This document shows positions 54,179-63,380 of a stretch of 64,000 bases of DNA, piece by piece (within the stretch, counting starts at the first letter, position 1; each line of letters opens with the position of its first letter). Source of the DNA: Lachnoanaerobaculum gingivalis (GTDB taxonomy: Bacteria; Bacillota; Clostridia; Lachnospirales; Lachnospiraceae); the NCBI RefSeq assembly GCF_003862475.1, contig NZ_RRCO01000009.1:1-64000 (forward strand), in the 5' to 3' direction. The translations under genes were made by a program, and so were the position numbers. Under the pieces are notes generated by a model. It saw only the letters and a program-made list of their open reading frames with translations, ran no database searches and was not told where the DNA came from.

Positions 54179-56359
54179 CTATACTCTTTTTATTTCAAAT
54201 CTGAATGACTCGTACTCTTCCTTGATTCTTGGAATCAGCACTCCTCCGTTCATCCAAACTTTTCCTCTTCTTTTCTCGTCTGCTATCTCATAATAAGCAC
54301 TGTCTTCAAGGCCTCTCGGATAAATATAAATATTTGACTCATTTGCCTCTACAGCTTGTACCACCGCACTTAAAAGTCCGAAGGATTTATCCTTTGAAAG
54401 AACCTCCCAAGCAGTTACTCTTGATTTATCATATGGACTTGTAATTCTATAGTAATCGCCTTCATGTATAATCTCATCATATTTCAGATAATCCTTAACC
54501 TGAGACTTCACCTGCTCCTGCTCTTTTTCAGATACCTTGTTTAAATCAAGCTCATATCCGAAAGTGCCTCCCATAGCTACAGTAGCTCTTGTTTCAAAAG
54601 GTGTTTTCCTTGTAGTTTGATGATTAGGTGATGCGGATACATGTGCACCTGCACTTCCAATAGGATATGCAAATGAACTTCCGTACTGTATTTTCAATCT
54701 TTCAATAGCATCGGTATCATCACTTAACCAGATTTGAGGATGGTAGTAAAGCATACCGAGATCATATCTTCCGCCACCGCCTGAACATCCTTCAAACAAA
54801 ATATTAGGATACTTCTTTGTAAGTTCATCAAGTAATTCATAAAGTCCAAGTACATATCTGTAGTGGAACTCTCCCATACTCTTTGCTGAAAGATTAGCAG
54901 AATATACCGCAGACAAACTTCTGTTCATATCCCATTTGATATACTCAATATTGGCATTATCAAGGATCTTTACCATCATATCTTTAATATAATCTCTGAC
55001 GTCTTTTCTGGTAAAGTCAAGAATAAACTGTTCTCTGCCCTTTACTCCTTTTCTGTTCGGTACTCTGATCATAAAATCCGGATGCTCTCTGTAAAGTCTT
55101 GTATCCTCATTTATCATCTCAGGCTCAAACCAGATACCGAATTTCATATCAATTGCATTGATACGGTCAACCAATTCCTTTAATGATGAACCGAGTTTCT
55201 CCTCGTTTACATACCAGTCACCGAGCCCTCTAAAGTCATCATATCTTTCACCAAACCATCCGTCATCCATAACCAAGAGCTCTATTCCAAGACTCTTTGC
55301 CTTTGATGCGATATCAAAGATTTTATCTGCATTAAAGTCAAAATATGTAGCTTCCCAGTTATTTATAAGTATCGGCCTGTGCTTATGTACAAACTCACCC
55401 TGCTGCAAATTTTGTCTTACAGCATCGTGGAATGAATGTGTCATTTTCTCAAATCCTGCATTTGAATATGTAAATGCAACCTCAGGAAGCACAAGTTCTT
55501 CACCTGCATTCAAAATATATTCAAACTGCTCAGGATGAAGTCCTACAACAAGCCTTGTCTGATTTACCTGATCTATTTCAGCCTCGATTACAAATGAACC
55601 GCTATATACAAATGCAACACCCACACATTCACCGAAAGTTTCTGTAGCATCCTTTTTTGCAAGAATTGCAAAAGGATTTTGCTGGTGACTTGATGTGCCG
55701 CGCTTACTTTCAAGTACAAGCTTTCCATGAGCCAAAGGGCTTCTCTCAAACTCTCTTTCCATAGCATGCTTTCCATGGAAATGTATAAGATCAAAGTCAC
55801 CGTCCACCATATCTATACATGCTGAAAGTGCCTTTTCTATTTTGAGTTCATTTACTGATGTATTTACTATTCTTACAGCTCTTGTGATAATATCATATTT
55901 TTCCAGTACACCATATAAAAGCTCTACTCTTACTCCGCTTACCTTATCTATAAGGTTTACTTTAAGACTCTCACCCTCTTCTTCATTCCAGAAAAAAGCC
56001 GGAAGTCCTTGCAAATCATATTTTCCCTTTTTGATTTCACATGAGTCATATTTTAATTCCACTACATTTGTACCGTCAGGATTTATTACCTGAATGCAGT
56101 CGACTCTGTAATCTCCGTTTCCAAAAGTAGGATATTCCTGTGGATATACATCCAAAGAATAGCTTCTATCCGGTGTTTCATACGGATTTCCGCTAAAACC
56201 TCTGTCTATACTGCTGATTCTATAGGACATATCGTCACTGTCTTCTATTCTTTCACCATACCATGTATGGAAGAGATAACCTAAATCATCAAACTTCATC
56301 TGATATGATGTATTCTTTGTTGAAAGAGTAATTAAATTACCGTTTAATTTAATAGACAT
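54179..56359 (-). CDS. Alpha-galactosidase, glycoside hydrolase family 36
   Basis: Cleaves alpha-1,6-galactosides such as melibiose and raffinose. 726 residues with the N-terminal beta-supersandwich (about 1-330), a central TIM barrel (VMDDGWFGERYDD at about 365), the nucleophile Asp in IKWDMNRS (about 478) and the acid/base Asp in WLSDDTDA (about 547), and a C-terminal beta domain. No signal peptide, so it is cytosolic and acts on imported sugar. It lies 15 bases after the MalG-type permease, in an operon with two permeases and a binding lipoprotein. Confidence 0.95.
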   Translation of the reverse strand: MSIKLNGNLITLSTKNTSYQMKFDDLGYLFHTWYGERIEDSDDMSYRISSIDRGFSGNPYETPDRSYSLDVYPQEYPTFGNGDYRVDCIQVINPDGTNVVELKYDSCEIKKGKYDLQGLPAFFWNEEEGESLKVNLIDKVSGVRVELLYGVLEKYDIITRAVRIVNTSVNELKIEKALSACIDMVDGDFDLIHFHGKHAMEREFERSPLAHGKLVLESKRGTSSHQQNPFAILAKKDATETFGECVGVAFVYSGSFVIEAEIDQVNQTRLVVGLHPEQFEYILNAGEELVLPEVAFTYSNAGFEKMTHSFHDAVRQNLQQGEFVHKHRPILINNWEATYFDFNADKIFDIASKAKSLGIELLVMDDGWFGERYDDFRGLGDWYVNEEKLGSSLKELVDRINAIDMKFGIWFEPEMINEDTRLYREHPDFMIRVPNRKGVKGREQFILDFTRKDVRDYIKDMMVKILDNANIEYIKWDMNRSLSAVYSANLSAKSMGEFHYRYVLGLYELLDELTKKYPNILFEGCSGGGGRYDLGMLYYHPQIWLSDDTDAIERLKIQYGSSFAYPIGSAGAHVSASPNHQTTRKTPFETRATVAMGGTFGYELDLNKVSEKEQEQVKSQVKDYLKYDEIIHEGDYYRITSPYDKSRVTAWEVLSKDKSFGLLSAVVQAVEANESNIYIYPRGLEDSAYYEIADEKRRGKVWMNGGVLIPRIKEEYESFRFEIKRV

Positions 56360-56374
56360 AATAACCTCTTAATA

Positions 56375-57187
56375 TTATAATTTTCCACCTGATGTCGCTA
56401 TACCTTCTACAAACTGCTTTTGGAATATCAGATATAGAATTATCATAGGAATACAAGCAAGTAGTGATGCTGCCATCAACTGTGGATAGTTATTTGTATA
56501 CTGTCCCTGCATTTTGGCAAGTGCAGCTGAAAGCGGCATAACATTCTTATTTACAATCATAGGCCACATAAGGTCCTTGTAAGCAAAAACCGCTGTAAAG
56601 ATACCGAGTGCAATCATTCCCGAACGCACAAGCGGCATCATAATAAGCAAAAATGTCTGTCCGATATTACATCCGTCTATTCTTGCCGCTTCTTCCAAAT
56701 CTCTAGGCAAAGACATAAATGTCTGCCTCAGAAGAAATGTTCCAAAAGCCGATACAAGTCCAGGGAATATAAGGGCAAATATTGTATCAAGCATTCCAAG
56801 CTTACTTACCATAAGGTACTGAGGAATAATAAATATCTGACTTGGAACCATCATTTGGAAAAGTACCAGTCCGAAGCACACAGTTTTTCCCGGAAAATCG
56901 AGTCTTGCCAATGCATAACCTGCTATAGTGGATGTCATCACCGCAAAAAATACTCTTCCGACTATAAGCAATAATGTGTTCAGATATAATTTCATAAAGT
57001 CCATATTGCCTATAACTTCTGTGAAATTTGAAGTTATCCATTTTGCAGGAAATATAGTAAACGGATTCACAGATGTGGACTCTGTTACCGTTTTAAAAGC
57101 TGTAAGTGCCATCCATGCAAAGGGTACGATCATAGTTATGGATACCATGATAAGTATCACATGAATTAAAAGTTTATTTAATTTCAT
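56375..57187 (-). CDS. Carbohydrate ABC transporter permease, MalG type
   Basis: 270 residues with six membrane helices and the conserved EAA loop EEAARIDGCNIGQTF in the middle (about 168-182), where the ATPase docks. It forms a dimer with the permease just upstream (8-base gap). No ATPase gene is in the operon, so a shared MsmX/UgpC-type ATPase must be encoded elsewhere. Confidence 0.93.
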   Translation of the reverse strand: MKLNKLLIHVILIMVSITMIVPFAWMALTAFKTVTESTSVNPFTIFPAKWITSNFTEVIGNMDFMKLYLNTLLLIVGRVFFAVMTSTIAGYALARLDFPGKTVCFGLVLFQMMVPSQIFIIPQYLMVSKLGMLDTIFALIFPGLVSAFGTFLLRQTFMSLPRDLEEAARIDGCNIGQTFLLIMMPLVRSGMIALGIFTAVFAYKDLMWPMIVNKNVMPLSAALAKMQGQYTNNYPQLMAASLLACIPMIILYLIFQKQFVEGIATSGGKL

Positions 57188-57195
57188 ATCTCCTC

Positions 57196-58086
57196 CTAAT
57201 TATAATGAACCCATTTTTTCTGTGCCAACATCTGCAATATGGTGATAATAATGATAATTAACAATAAAATTACCACAACTGCCGCTCCCATTCCCTTATC
57301 CTGATTTCTGAAAGTATACTGATAGAATAAGAATACTAAAGACCGAGTCCTTGGCAGTGCAGGATTATCTCTGTCCATTACCATGTATATAAGGTCAAAT
57401 ACCATGAATCCGCCTATTACTCTTGTAATACTTACAAAGAATATAGTAGGTGAAAGTAAAGGTATAGTAATATTAAAGAACTGATGTATTCCACTTGCAC
57501 CGTCAAGACTTGATGCCTCGTAGTAGTCACTTGGTATTTCCTGCAATCCCGAGATAAAAAGTATCATATTATAACCGATTATTGACCATATACCTATTAT
57601 GGCAATAGAATATACAGCCAGATTAGGGTCTGATATCCAGTTTACTTTCAAATGGAAAATATTATTTATAAGACCGAACTCGGAATTGTAAAGCCATCTC
57701 CATACCATTGCCACTGCAGCAGGTGCAGCAACCATCGGAAGGAAGAAAACGGTACGATAAATACCTCTTCCCTTTATTTTTCCGTTTAAGAATACTGCCA
57801 GTACCAAAGCTATAGCTATAGAAAAAGGCACTTCAACTATTGCATATTTGAAGGTATTTATAATTGCCTGCCATATCTCGGTCCCTTTGAAAAGTTTTAT
57901 ATAATTTCCGAATCCTACAAATTTATTTCCCTTTCCAAAATCTCCTGTTTTGAAAAAGCTTTGATATATCGTTCTAAATGTAGGGTAAATATTGAGTACC
58001 AATAGTCCTAAGACTGTCGGAAACATAAAAGCCCATCCCCATCTTAACTCACTCTTTTGTCTTGGTGTCATTCTACTTTTATTCAT
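57196..58086 (-). CDS. Carbohydrate ABC transporter permease, MalF type
   Basis: 296 residues with six membrane helices and an EAA-type loop YEASSLDGASGIHQFF (about 188-203). Its N-terminus is basic and cytosolic. It starts 60 bases after the binding protein, with a stem-loop in the gap, and is followed by the MalG-type permease. Confidence 0.93.
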   Translation of the reverse strand: MNKSRMTPRQKSELRWGWAFMFPTVLGLLVLNIYPTFRTIYQSFFKTGDFGKGNKFVGFGNYIKLFKGTEIWQAIINTFKYAIVEVPFSIAIALVLAVFLNGKIKGRGIYRTVFFLPMVAAPAAVAMVWRWLYNSEFGLINNIFHLKVNWISDPNLAVYSIAIIGIWSIIGYNMILFISGLQEIPSDYYEASSLDGASGIHQFFNITIPLLSPTIFFVSITRVIGGFMVFDLIYMVMDRDNPALPRTRSLVFLFYQYTFRNQDKGMGAAVVVILLLIIIIITILQMLAQKKWVHYN

Positions 58087-58105
58087 ATATTCTCCTTATG
58101 ACAAA

Positions 58106-58130
58106 GAGCCGCTACAAAATGTAGCAGCTC
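58106..58130 (-). other. Intercistronic hairpin between binding protein and permease genes
   Basis: GAGCTGCTACA paired with TGTAGCGGCTC around three bases, with no long T-run after it. Such stems commonly protect the abundant binding-protein mRNA from 3' decay and lower permease expression. Confidence 0.65.
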
Positions 58131-58146
58131 CGGGTAAATGCATCAA

Positions 58147-59457
58147 TTATTCCTGTGACAACAGTTCATTCATATCGGATGCAGCCTTCTTACATGCCTC
58201 ATCTATACTTACCTTATTGCTCCAAGCCTCTACAAGATTTGCTGTGTTCTTGTTTTCCCAAACTACTGTTGCTCTTGAGTGTGGTCTGATTACAAGGTCA
58301 CTGTCATTTAACATTGTTAAGTATGCTTGAAGGTTGAACTTATCTGTATTGTTTTTCCACAAATCAGATACACCCTCATATGCCGCCATTGTTACACCAA
58401 GCTTTGCCTGCTTTTCCTGATTATCCTTTGTTGAAAACCACTCGATAAGCTTCCATGCAGCCTCAGGATTCTTTGTACCGGCATTTGCAGCCCATCCAAG
58501 ACCGTTATAAAGGCTGACTCTCTTACCTGTAGTTGCATCCTTTGGAAGTACAGCTACATCACAATTTGCAACAAGATACTCATTCTCCTTAAACGGCGCA
58601 ACCATCCATGAACCCTGTGGGAGCATAGCGATTTTACCTGACTGTAAGAGTACATCTGTACCTGTCTCAGACATTACGGTAGCATCAGGCATAGCATCTT
58701 TTCTGAGCTTATCAACAAACTCCATTGCCTTTAATGTATTAGGGTCATCCATCCCTGATTTTTTCTTATCATCTGAAATAACCTTGCCACCCATTGAATA
58801 TACTATATTGTACCAACCGTCCTGGTTGTTTGAAGGATTCATAGCTGTACCGAACTGGCTTCCGTCAGGCTTTGTAAGCTTTACAGCCGCATCATAGTAA
58901 TCATCCCATGTCCAGTTCTCATCAGGATATGCAAGACCTGCCTCATCAAACATAGTCTTATTGTACCAAAGCGCTATTGTATCCACATCCTTAGGTATTG
59001 CGTAGGTCTTACCGTCATTTACATATAATTCCTTAACATCCTCAGGGAATTTATCCATCTCAAGCTTGTCGCTTGCCTTAATTCTTTCGGTAAGATCCAT
59101 AAGGATACCGTTTTCCATATATTTTTGTGACTCATTTGAGTGCATCCAGAATACATCCGGCATATCTCCGCCTGAAGCACCTGCCTCAAGTAATGTCCAA
59201 TATGAGTCCCATGTGATTACCTGAAGATCTACCTGATATCCTGTTTCTGCAGTGAAATCATTTATAATTTCCTGTAATCCGGGCTTTTGTCCGTTATCCC
59301 ATATAGCCACTGTTATCTTTCCGCCGTCAGCGCTTCCTTGTGAGCTGTCTGCCGCTGCAGATGATTTATCGGCTCCGCCTGATGATCCGCCACAAGCTGC
59401 CAAAGATAATACCATCATTGAAGATAGTACTAAACCAAGTAATTTTTTCTTAATCAT
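58147..59457 (-). CDS. Sugar ABC transporter substrate-binding lipoprotein
   Basis: 436 residues from the ATG at 59455-59457, with GGGAGG upstream. The lipobox LSLAAC puts the lipidated Cys at 22. A Gly/Ser/Ala/Asp-rich linker precedes a periplasmic-binding type 2 fold (family 1 solute-binding, about 50-435). The neighbouring GH36 enzyme makes raffinose, melibiose or related alpha-galactosides the likely ligand. It is the first gene of the operon. Confidence 0.93.
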   Translation of the reverse strand: MIKKKLLGLVLSSMMVLSLAACGGSSGGADKSSAAADSSQGSADGGKITVAIWDNGQKPGLQEIINDFTAETGYQVDLQVITWDSYWTLLEAGASGGDMPDVFWMHSNESQKYMENGILMDLTERIKASDKLEMDKFPEDVKELYVNDGKTYAIPKDVDTIALWYNKTMFDEAGLAYPDENWTWDDYYDAAVKLTKPDGSQFGTAMNPSNNQDGWYNIVYSMGGKVISDDKKKSGMDDPNTLKAMEFVDKLRKDAMPDATVMSETGTDVLLQSGKIAMLPQGSWMVAPFKENEYLVANCDVAVLPKDATTGKRVSLYNGLGWAANAGTKNPEAAWKLIEWFSTKDNQEKQAKLGVTMAAYEGVSDLWKNNTDKFNLQAYLTMLNDSDLVIRPHSRATVVWENKNTANLVEAWSNKVSIDEACKKAASDMNELLSQE

Positions 59458-59492
59458 TTTAAGTCCTCCCTTAAATTTCATGGTCTTATAAT

Positions 59493-59521
59493 AATATAAT
59501 TATTTTTGGCCTGCATTTCAA
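59493..59521 (-). promoter_or_regulatory. Sigma-A promoter of the alpha-galactoside operon
   Basis: Minus strand TTGAAA (59516-59521) and TATATT (59493-59498) with a 17-base spacer, about 35 bases before the binding-protein start. Confidence 0.6.
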
Positions 59522-59665
59522 AATGTTATATAAATTTGTCAATTTGTAATTAGTTTCAAAGTCTTTGTTTATTTTTATCCCTTTAAAGCGCATTTATATG
59601 TACTTTTAATTTTTATACTATATCCACTGATTGTTATTTCGTTAACCAATTATAATTTTGAATGT

Positions 59666-59677
59666 ATTTACGTAAAT
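59666..59677. promoter_or_regulatory. Short palindrome between the divergent sugar and AraC genes
   Basis: ATTTACGTAAAT is a perfect 12-base inverted repeat just upstream of the AraC gene's -35. It may be a binding site for that or another regulator; the short arms make this weak. Confidence 0.3.
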
Positions 59678-59683
59678 TCTTTA

Positions 59684-59712
59684 TTGCAATTAAAACTTCA
59701 ACAAAATAAAAT
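59684..59712 (+). promoter_or_regulatory. Sigma-A promoter of the AraC regulator gene
   Basis: TTGCAA (59684-59689) and TAAAAT (59707-59712) with a 17-base spacer, about 45 bases before the regulator start. Confidence 0.5.
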
Positions 59713-59762
59713 ATACCTTATGAGTATATTTTCAATATGTATTTATATTAAAATGGAGAATT

Positions 59763-60674
59763 ATGAAAGGTATAAATTTTAAACTGTTTAACGATCAGAC
59801 ATTCTCTGATTGCTTTATAAATTTTGTAGGTCATGAAGAATGCAGTCCGGGACATAGATTCGGCCCGGCTATAAGACCCTGCTATATAATACATTTTATA
59901 TTAAGCGGTAAGGGTAAGTTTTTTTGTTCGGATGTAGAGTATGATTTAGGTGAAAATCAGGCTTTTTTAATAGAGCCCAGCGCAATGACTTTTTACCAGG
60001 CTGATTTTGAAGATCCTTGGCATTATCTTTGGGTCGCATTTAAAGGTGATAAAGCCGTAGAAATAATGAAACGTATAGGAATAAGCTCCGATAACCCTAT
60101 TTTAACCGGTAACAGAGAAAAAATAATAGCTATTACAGAAGCAATACTTGATACTGATTCAAGCGGATTTAAAGAGGAATTAAAGAGACAGTCACTTTTA
60201 TATGAGTTTTTAAGCGATATATGTCCGGATACAATGTATTCGGAATCTTTAAGCCAATCTACAGAGCTTAGGAACAATAATTATCTTGTAAGAGCAGTAG
60301 AATTTATTCAGAATAATTTCTACAATCAGATAGGTGTTACCGATGTTTCCTCTCATTTAGGTATAAGCAGAAATTATCTTTTTACACTTTTTAAAAATGC
60401 AATGGGACATTCACCATCTGAATACCTGACATATTGTAAACTTAACAGAGCCTGCCACATGCTTGATGACTCCGCTCTGTCTGTAGAAAATGTCGCATAT
60501 TCTTGCGGCTATGATTCTCTGTCTGTTTTTTCAAAGGCCTTCAAACATAAATACGGTCTGACACCTTCAGTATACAGAAAATTAAAATATGAAAATGATA
60601 AAATGTCGGATCTTGAGTTTAACAGATTTATAAAAAATATGGATAAAAAAGCAAAAAATAGCCCGGACTTTTAA
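59763..60674 (+). CDS. AraC-family regulator of the alpha-galactoside operon
   Basis: 303 residues with a cupin-like sugar-sensing domain (about 15-140: GHRFGPAIRPCYIIH, GKGKFFCSD) and a C-terminal double HTH (about 178-280: VSSHLGISRNYLFTLFK, VENVAYSCGYDSLSVFSKAF). GGAG precedes the ATG. It is divergent from the binding-lipoprotein gene with about 280 bases between, the usual arrangement for MsmR/RafR-type activators. I infer activation of the sugar operon by an alpha-galactoside. Confidence 0.92.
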   Translation: MKGINFKLFNDQTFSDCFINFVGHEECSPGHRFGPAIRPCYIIHFILSGKGKFFCSDVEYDLGENQAFLIEPSAMTFYQADFEDPWHYLWVAFKGDKAVEIMKRIGISSDNPILTGNREKIIAITEAILDTDSSGFKEELKRQSLLYEFLSDICPDTMYSESLSQSTELRNNNYLVRAVEFIQNNFYNQIGVTDVSSHLGISRNYLFTLFKNAMGHSPSEYLTYCKLNRACHMLDDSALSVENVAYSCGYDSLSVFSKAFKHKYGLTPSVYRKLKYENDKMSDLEFNRFIKNMDKKAKNSPDF

Positions 60675-60690
60675 ATCCGGGCTGTCTTTT
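60660..60690. terminator. Bidirectional terminator between the AraC and hcp genes
   Basis: AGCCCGGA paired with TCCGGGCT around eight bases. The plus side has GTCTTTT and the minus side TATTTTTTGC, so it ends both convergent transcripts. The AraC stop codon lies inside the loop. Confidence 0.93.
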
Positions 60691-60703
60691 AATCTATATA
60701 AAT

Positions 60704-62554
60704 TTATCCTAACTGGTTTAATCTGCTGATAAGCTCGTTTACATCTATACCATGTACCATAGCGGCCTCTGCAAGTGACTCCATCTGTGATGAAGGGCAT
60801 CCGAGGCAGTGCATACCGATATCCATAAGAACGCTTGCTGCAGTAGGGTTCTCAGCGAGTACCTCACCGATAAGCATATCAGGGCTGTACTTTCCGTCAG
60901 CAACTTCCTTCTCAACCTTTCCGAAGAAAAGCTCAATATCATCCTCAACTGTTCCGATACCTGCAATACCGAAGTTCTCAACCAATACCTTAGCTACATT
61001 TGGTGAGAGGAATCCCGGAAGTGTAGGTCCGAGGTGAATATTCTTCACTCCTAAGTATAAAAGCGCAAGTAAAACGATAACTGCCTTCTGCTCATACCAT
61101 GCAATATTGAACTCAAGCGGAAGATCATTGATATCATCAAGTCCGAATACTTCCTTAAGCTTAAGTGCGATAACTGCCAATGAATAAGAGTCATTACACT
61201 GACCTGCATCAAGAACTCTCGGAATACCACCGATATCTCCAAGGTCAAGCTTATTGTACTTGTACTTAGCACATCCTGCTGTAAGGATAACGGCATCCTT
61301 TGGAAGAGCCTTAGCAAAATCTGTATAGTAGTTTCTTGCCTTTGAACGACCGTCACAACCTGCCATTACAACGAACTTTGAAATAGCACCTGTTTTAACA
61401 GCATCTACTACCTTATCTGCAAGTGCAAGAACCTGTGCATGTGCAAAACCACCTACAATATTTCCGCTCTCGATCTCAGTTGGAGGTGCACATTTTTTAG
61501 CCTGCTCGATGATTTCTGAGAAATCCTTCTCCTCACCGATATCACCTGCGATATGCTTACATCCCGGATAACCTGCTGAACCTGTTGTATAAAGTCTGTC
61601 GATATAGCTTGCCTTAGGCGGTACGATACAGTTTGTAGTCATAAGGATCGGTCCGTTAAAACTCTCAAACTCTTCTTTCTGCTTCCACCATGCATTACCG
61701 TAGTTACCCTTAAGGTTTGAATACTTCTTAAGTTCAGGATAATACTGACCTGCAAGCATCTCTGAGTGAGTATAAACATCCACTCCTGTTCCCTGTGTCT
61801 GCTTTAAAAGCATCTCAAGGTCTCTTAAGTCATGTCCTGAAACAAGAATACCCGGATTTGTACCTACACCGATATCAACTGTTGTAATCTCAGGGTTACC
61901 GTAAGCTGTTGTGTTTGCCTTGTCAAGCAAAGCCATTCCGTTTACACCATACTTACCTGTCTCAAGTGTAAGTGCTACAAGCTCATCTACACCGAGAGTA
62001 TCATCAAGTGTTGCAGCCAATGCTCTCTGTAAGAATGCGTCTACCTCACCGTCATCCTGTAAAAGTGCATTTGCATGCTTTGAATATGCTGAAAGTCCCT
62101 TAAGACCGTATATAATAAGCTCTCTAAGGCTTCTGATGTCCTCGTTTTCTGTTGCAAGCACACCTACTGTAGCAGCCTTTGTAAGATACTCGCTCTCATC
62201 ATATGACTCCCAGAAAGCTGCCTCAGGCAAGAACTCAGGCTGTGAAACCTCTGCAAGAAGTTCCTTCTTAACATCCAATGTTCTCTTGATTCTTGCGATA
62301 ATAGCATCATTGTCAAAGTTTGCATTTGTAATAGTTATAAAAAGGTTTAATGTAATAAGGTGGTTTACTTCCTTGCTTACTTCCTTTCCTTCTGCACGAA
62401 GTCTTGTTGTAACTGCTGATATGCCCTTACTTACATATATAAGTAAATCCTGCATATTTGCAACTTCAGGCTTCTTACCACATACACCTACCTGTGTACA
62501 TCCTGTATTACCCGCTGTCTCTTGACACTGATAACAAAACATTTTGTTTTCCAT
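60704..62554 (-). CDS. hcp: Hydroxylamine reductase/hybrid cluster protein with C-terminal DUF1858-like domain
   Basis: 616 residues. The N-terminal Fe-S Cys set is Cys7, 10, 19 and 25; the central and C-terminal domains carry the ligands of the hybrid Fe-S-O cluster (motifs [28 protein letters not shown]). Hcp acts as a high-affinity NO reductase and can reduce hydroxylamine. About 70 extra residues at the end (from about 545) contain CLGC at 583-586 and match the DUF1858-type redox domain, a fusion to the usual 550-residue enzyme. AGGAGG precedes the ATG. It lies downstream of a Crp/Fnr gene on the same strand. Confidence 0.93.
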   Translation of the reverse strand: MENKMFCYQCQETAGNTGCTQVGVCGKKPEVANMQDLLIYVSKGISAVTTRLRAEGKEVSKEVNHLITLNLFITITNANFDNDAIIARIKRTLDVKKELLAEVSQPEFLPEAAFWESYDESEYLTKAATVGVLATENEDIRSLRELIIYGLKGLSAYSKHANALLQDDGEVDAFLQRALAATLDDTLGVDELVALTLETGKYGVNGMALLDKANTTAYGNPEITTVDIGVGTNPGILVSGHDLRDLEMLLKQTQGTGVDVYTHSEMLAGQYYPELKKYSNLKGNYGNAWWKQKEEFESFNGPILMTTNCIVPPKASYIDRLYTTGSAGYPGCKHIAGDIGEEKDFSEIIEQAKKCAPPTEIESGNIVGGFAHAQVLALADKVVDAVKTGAISKFVVMAGCDGRSKARNYYTDFAKALPKDAVILTAGCAKYKYNKLDLGDIGGIPRVLDAGQCNDSYSLAVIALKLKEVFGLDDINDLPLEFNIAWYEQKAVIVLLALLYLGVKNIHLGPTLPGFLSPNVAKVLVENFGIAGIGTVEDDIELFFGKVEKEVADGKYSPDMLIGEVLAENPTAASVLMDIGMHCLGCPSSQMESLAEAAMVHGIDVNELISRLNQLG

Positions 62555-62595
62555 TTGTACCTCCTCTTACTATGACTGTTCTACAGTCTATGAGC

Positions 62596-62613
62596 AATCT
62601 GTCTCTACAGATT
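62596..62613 (-). other. Leader hairpin of hcp
   Basis: A perfect 7-bp stem, AATCTGT with four-base loop and ACAGATT, in the leader of hcp. It could shape mRNA stability; no T-run follows. Confidence 0.4.
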
Positions 62614-62650
62614 TAAGTTTATTTTTCTCTTGCATCTTGTGCATGAGTGT

Positions 62651-62656
62651 ATATTA
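62651..62656 (-). promoter_or_regulatory. -10 element of the hcp promoter
   Basis: Minus strand TAATAT, placing the start near 62644. No -35 is recognisable, as expected for a promoter activated by a Crp/Fnr-type protein bound at about -41.5. Confidence 0.5.
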
Positions 62657-62678
62657 ACAGAAAGGAAATCTAAAAACT

Positions 62679-62692
62679 GTAACCTTAGTTAC
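62679..62692. promoter_or_regulatory. Crp/Fnr-type dyad upstream of hcp
   Basis: GTAAC-N4-GTTAC is a perfect inverted repeat, centred at 62685.5 and about 41.5 bases upstream of the predicted hcp start, the class II activator position. It lies between hcp and the regulator gene. Confidence 0.7.
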
Positions 62693-62708
62693 CGAGCAAT
62701 GTTTTTTT

Positions 62709-63380
62709 TTAAAGACTTTTCAGTCCTTCCAGATTTTTTACTATAAGGTCTTTTCTCACAACCTTTATATAACCGTCTTCCTGCATTTTCATAAGTTCTC
62801 TTGAGAGTGAAGGCCTTGCAGCATTTAAAAAGTCCGCAAACTCTTCTCTACTCATCTTTAAAGTAACTCTGTCTCTGTCATTCATATTCTGCAATATAAA
62901 TCTGGCAATCTTCTGCTTCAATGTTGAGCATGACAGTACCTGTAATCTGTTATTTAAATAGTATGTTCTCTCCGCAAATATTGTAAGCAAATTTGAGAGC
63001 ATTTTATTTTGAAGTGCTGACGGCTTATCTCCAAGTCTTGTAAGATACTCCTTTGGTATCTCTAAAATCTTACTTGGCGCACTTGCACATGCATAATTGG
63101 CATATTCATCATAGTTTAAAAATAAAAAAACCTCTCCAAAAAGCTCTCCCGGGTTTGAAAACATTCCCAATATACTTCTTTTTCCGTTCACAGAGTCATT
63201 GCCTACCGACACACTACCCTCAACCAACATTGTAATATATCTGGGCTTATCTCCCTGATTGAAAATCATTTCGCCTTTTCTAAAGCCCACAATATCTGCT
63301 TTTGCCTCTTTTAAGCAAAGCTCTATTTCCTCTTTAGTCATTCCCCTAAAGAGTGGGGACTGTGTATAACTTCCTGACAT
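62709..63380 (-). CDS. Crp/Fnr-family transcriptional regulator, probably controlling hcp
   Basis: 223 residues with an N-terminal cyclic-nucleotide-binding-like beta roll (about 15-125: MIFNQGDKPRYI, GELFGEVFLF), a long dimer helix and a C-terminal winged helix (about 168-205: MSREEFADFLNAARPSLSRELMKM). There is no N-terminal Cys cluster of Fnr type; the Cys residues in the beta roll (about 107) and the hinge (about 155) are the only ones. AGGAG precedes the ATG. It lies upstream of hcp on the same strand, with the dyad in between, and overlaps the gene before it by 43 bases. Confidence 0.9.
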   Translation of the reverse strand: MSGSYTQSPLFRGMTKEEIELCLKEAKADIVGFRKGEMIFNQGDKPRYITMLVEGSVSVGNDSVNGKRSILGMFSNPGELFGEVFLFLNYDEYANYACASAPSKILEIPKEYLTRLGDKPSALQNKMLSNLLTIFAERTYYLNNRLQVLSCSTLKQKIARFILQNMNDRDRVTLKMSREEFADFLNAARPSLSRELMKMQEDGYIKVVRKDLIVKNLEGLKSL

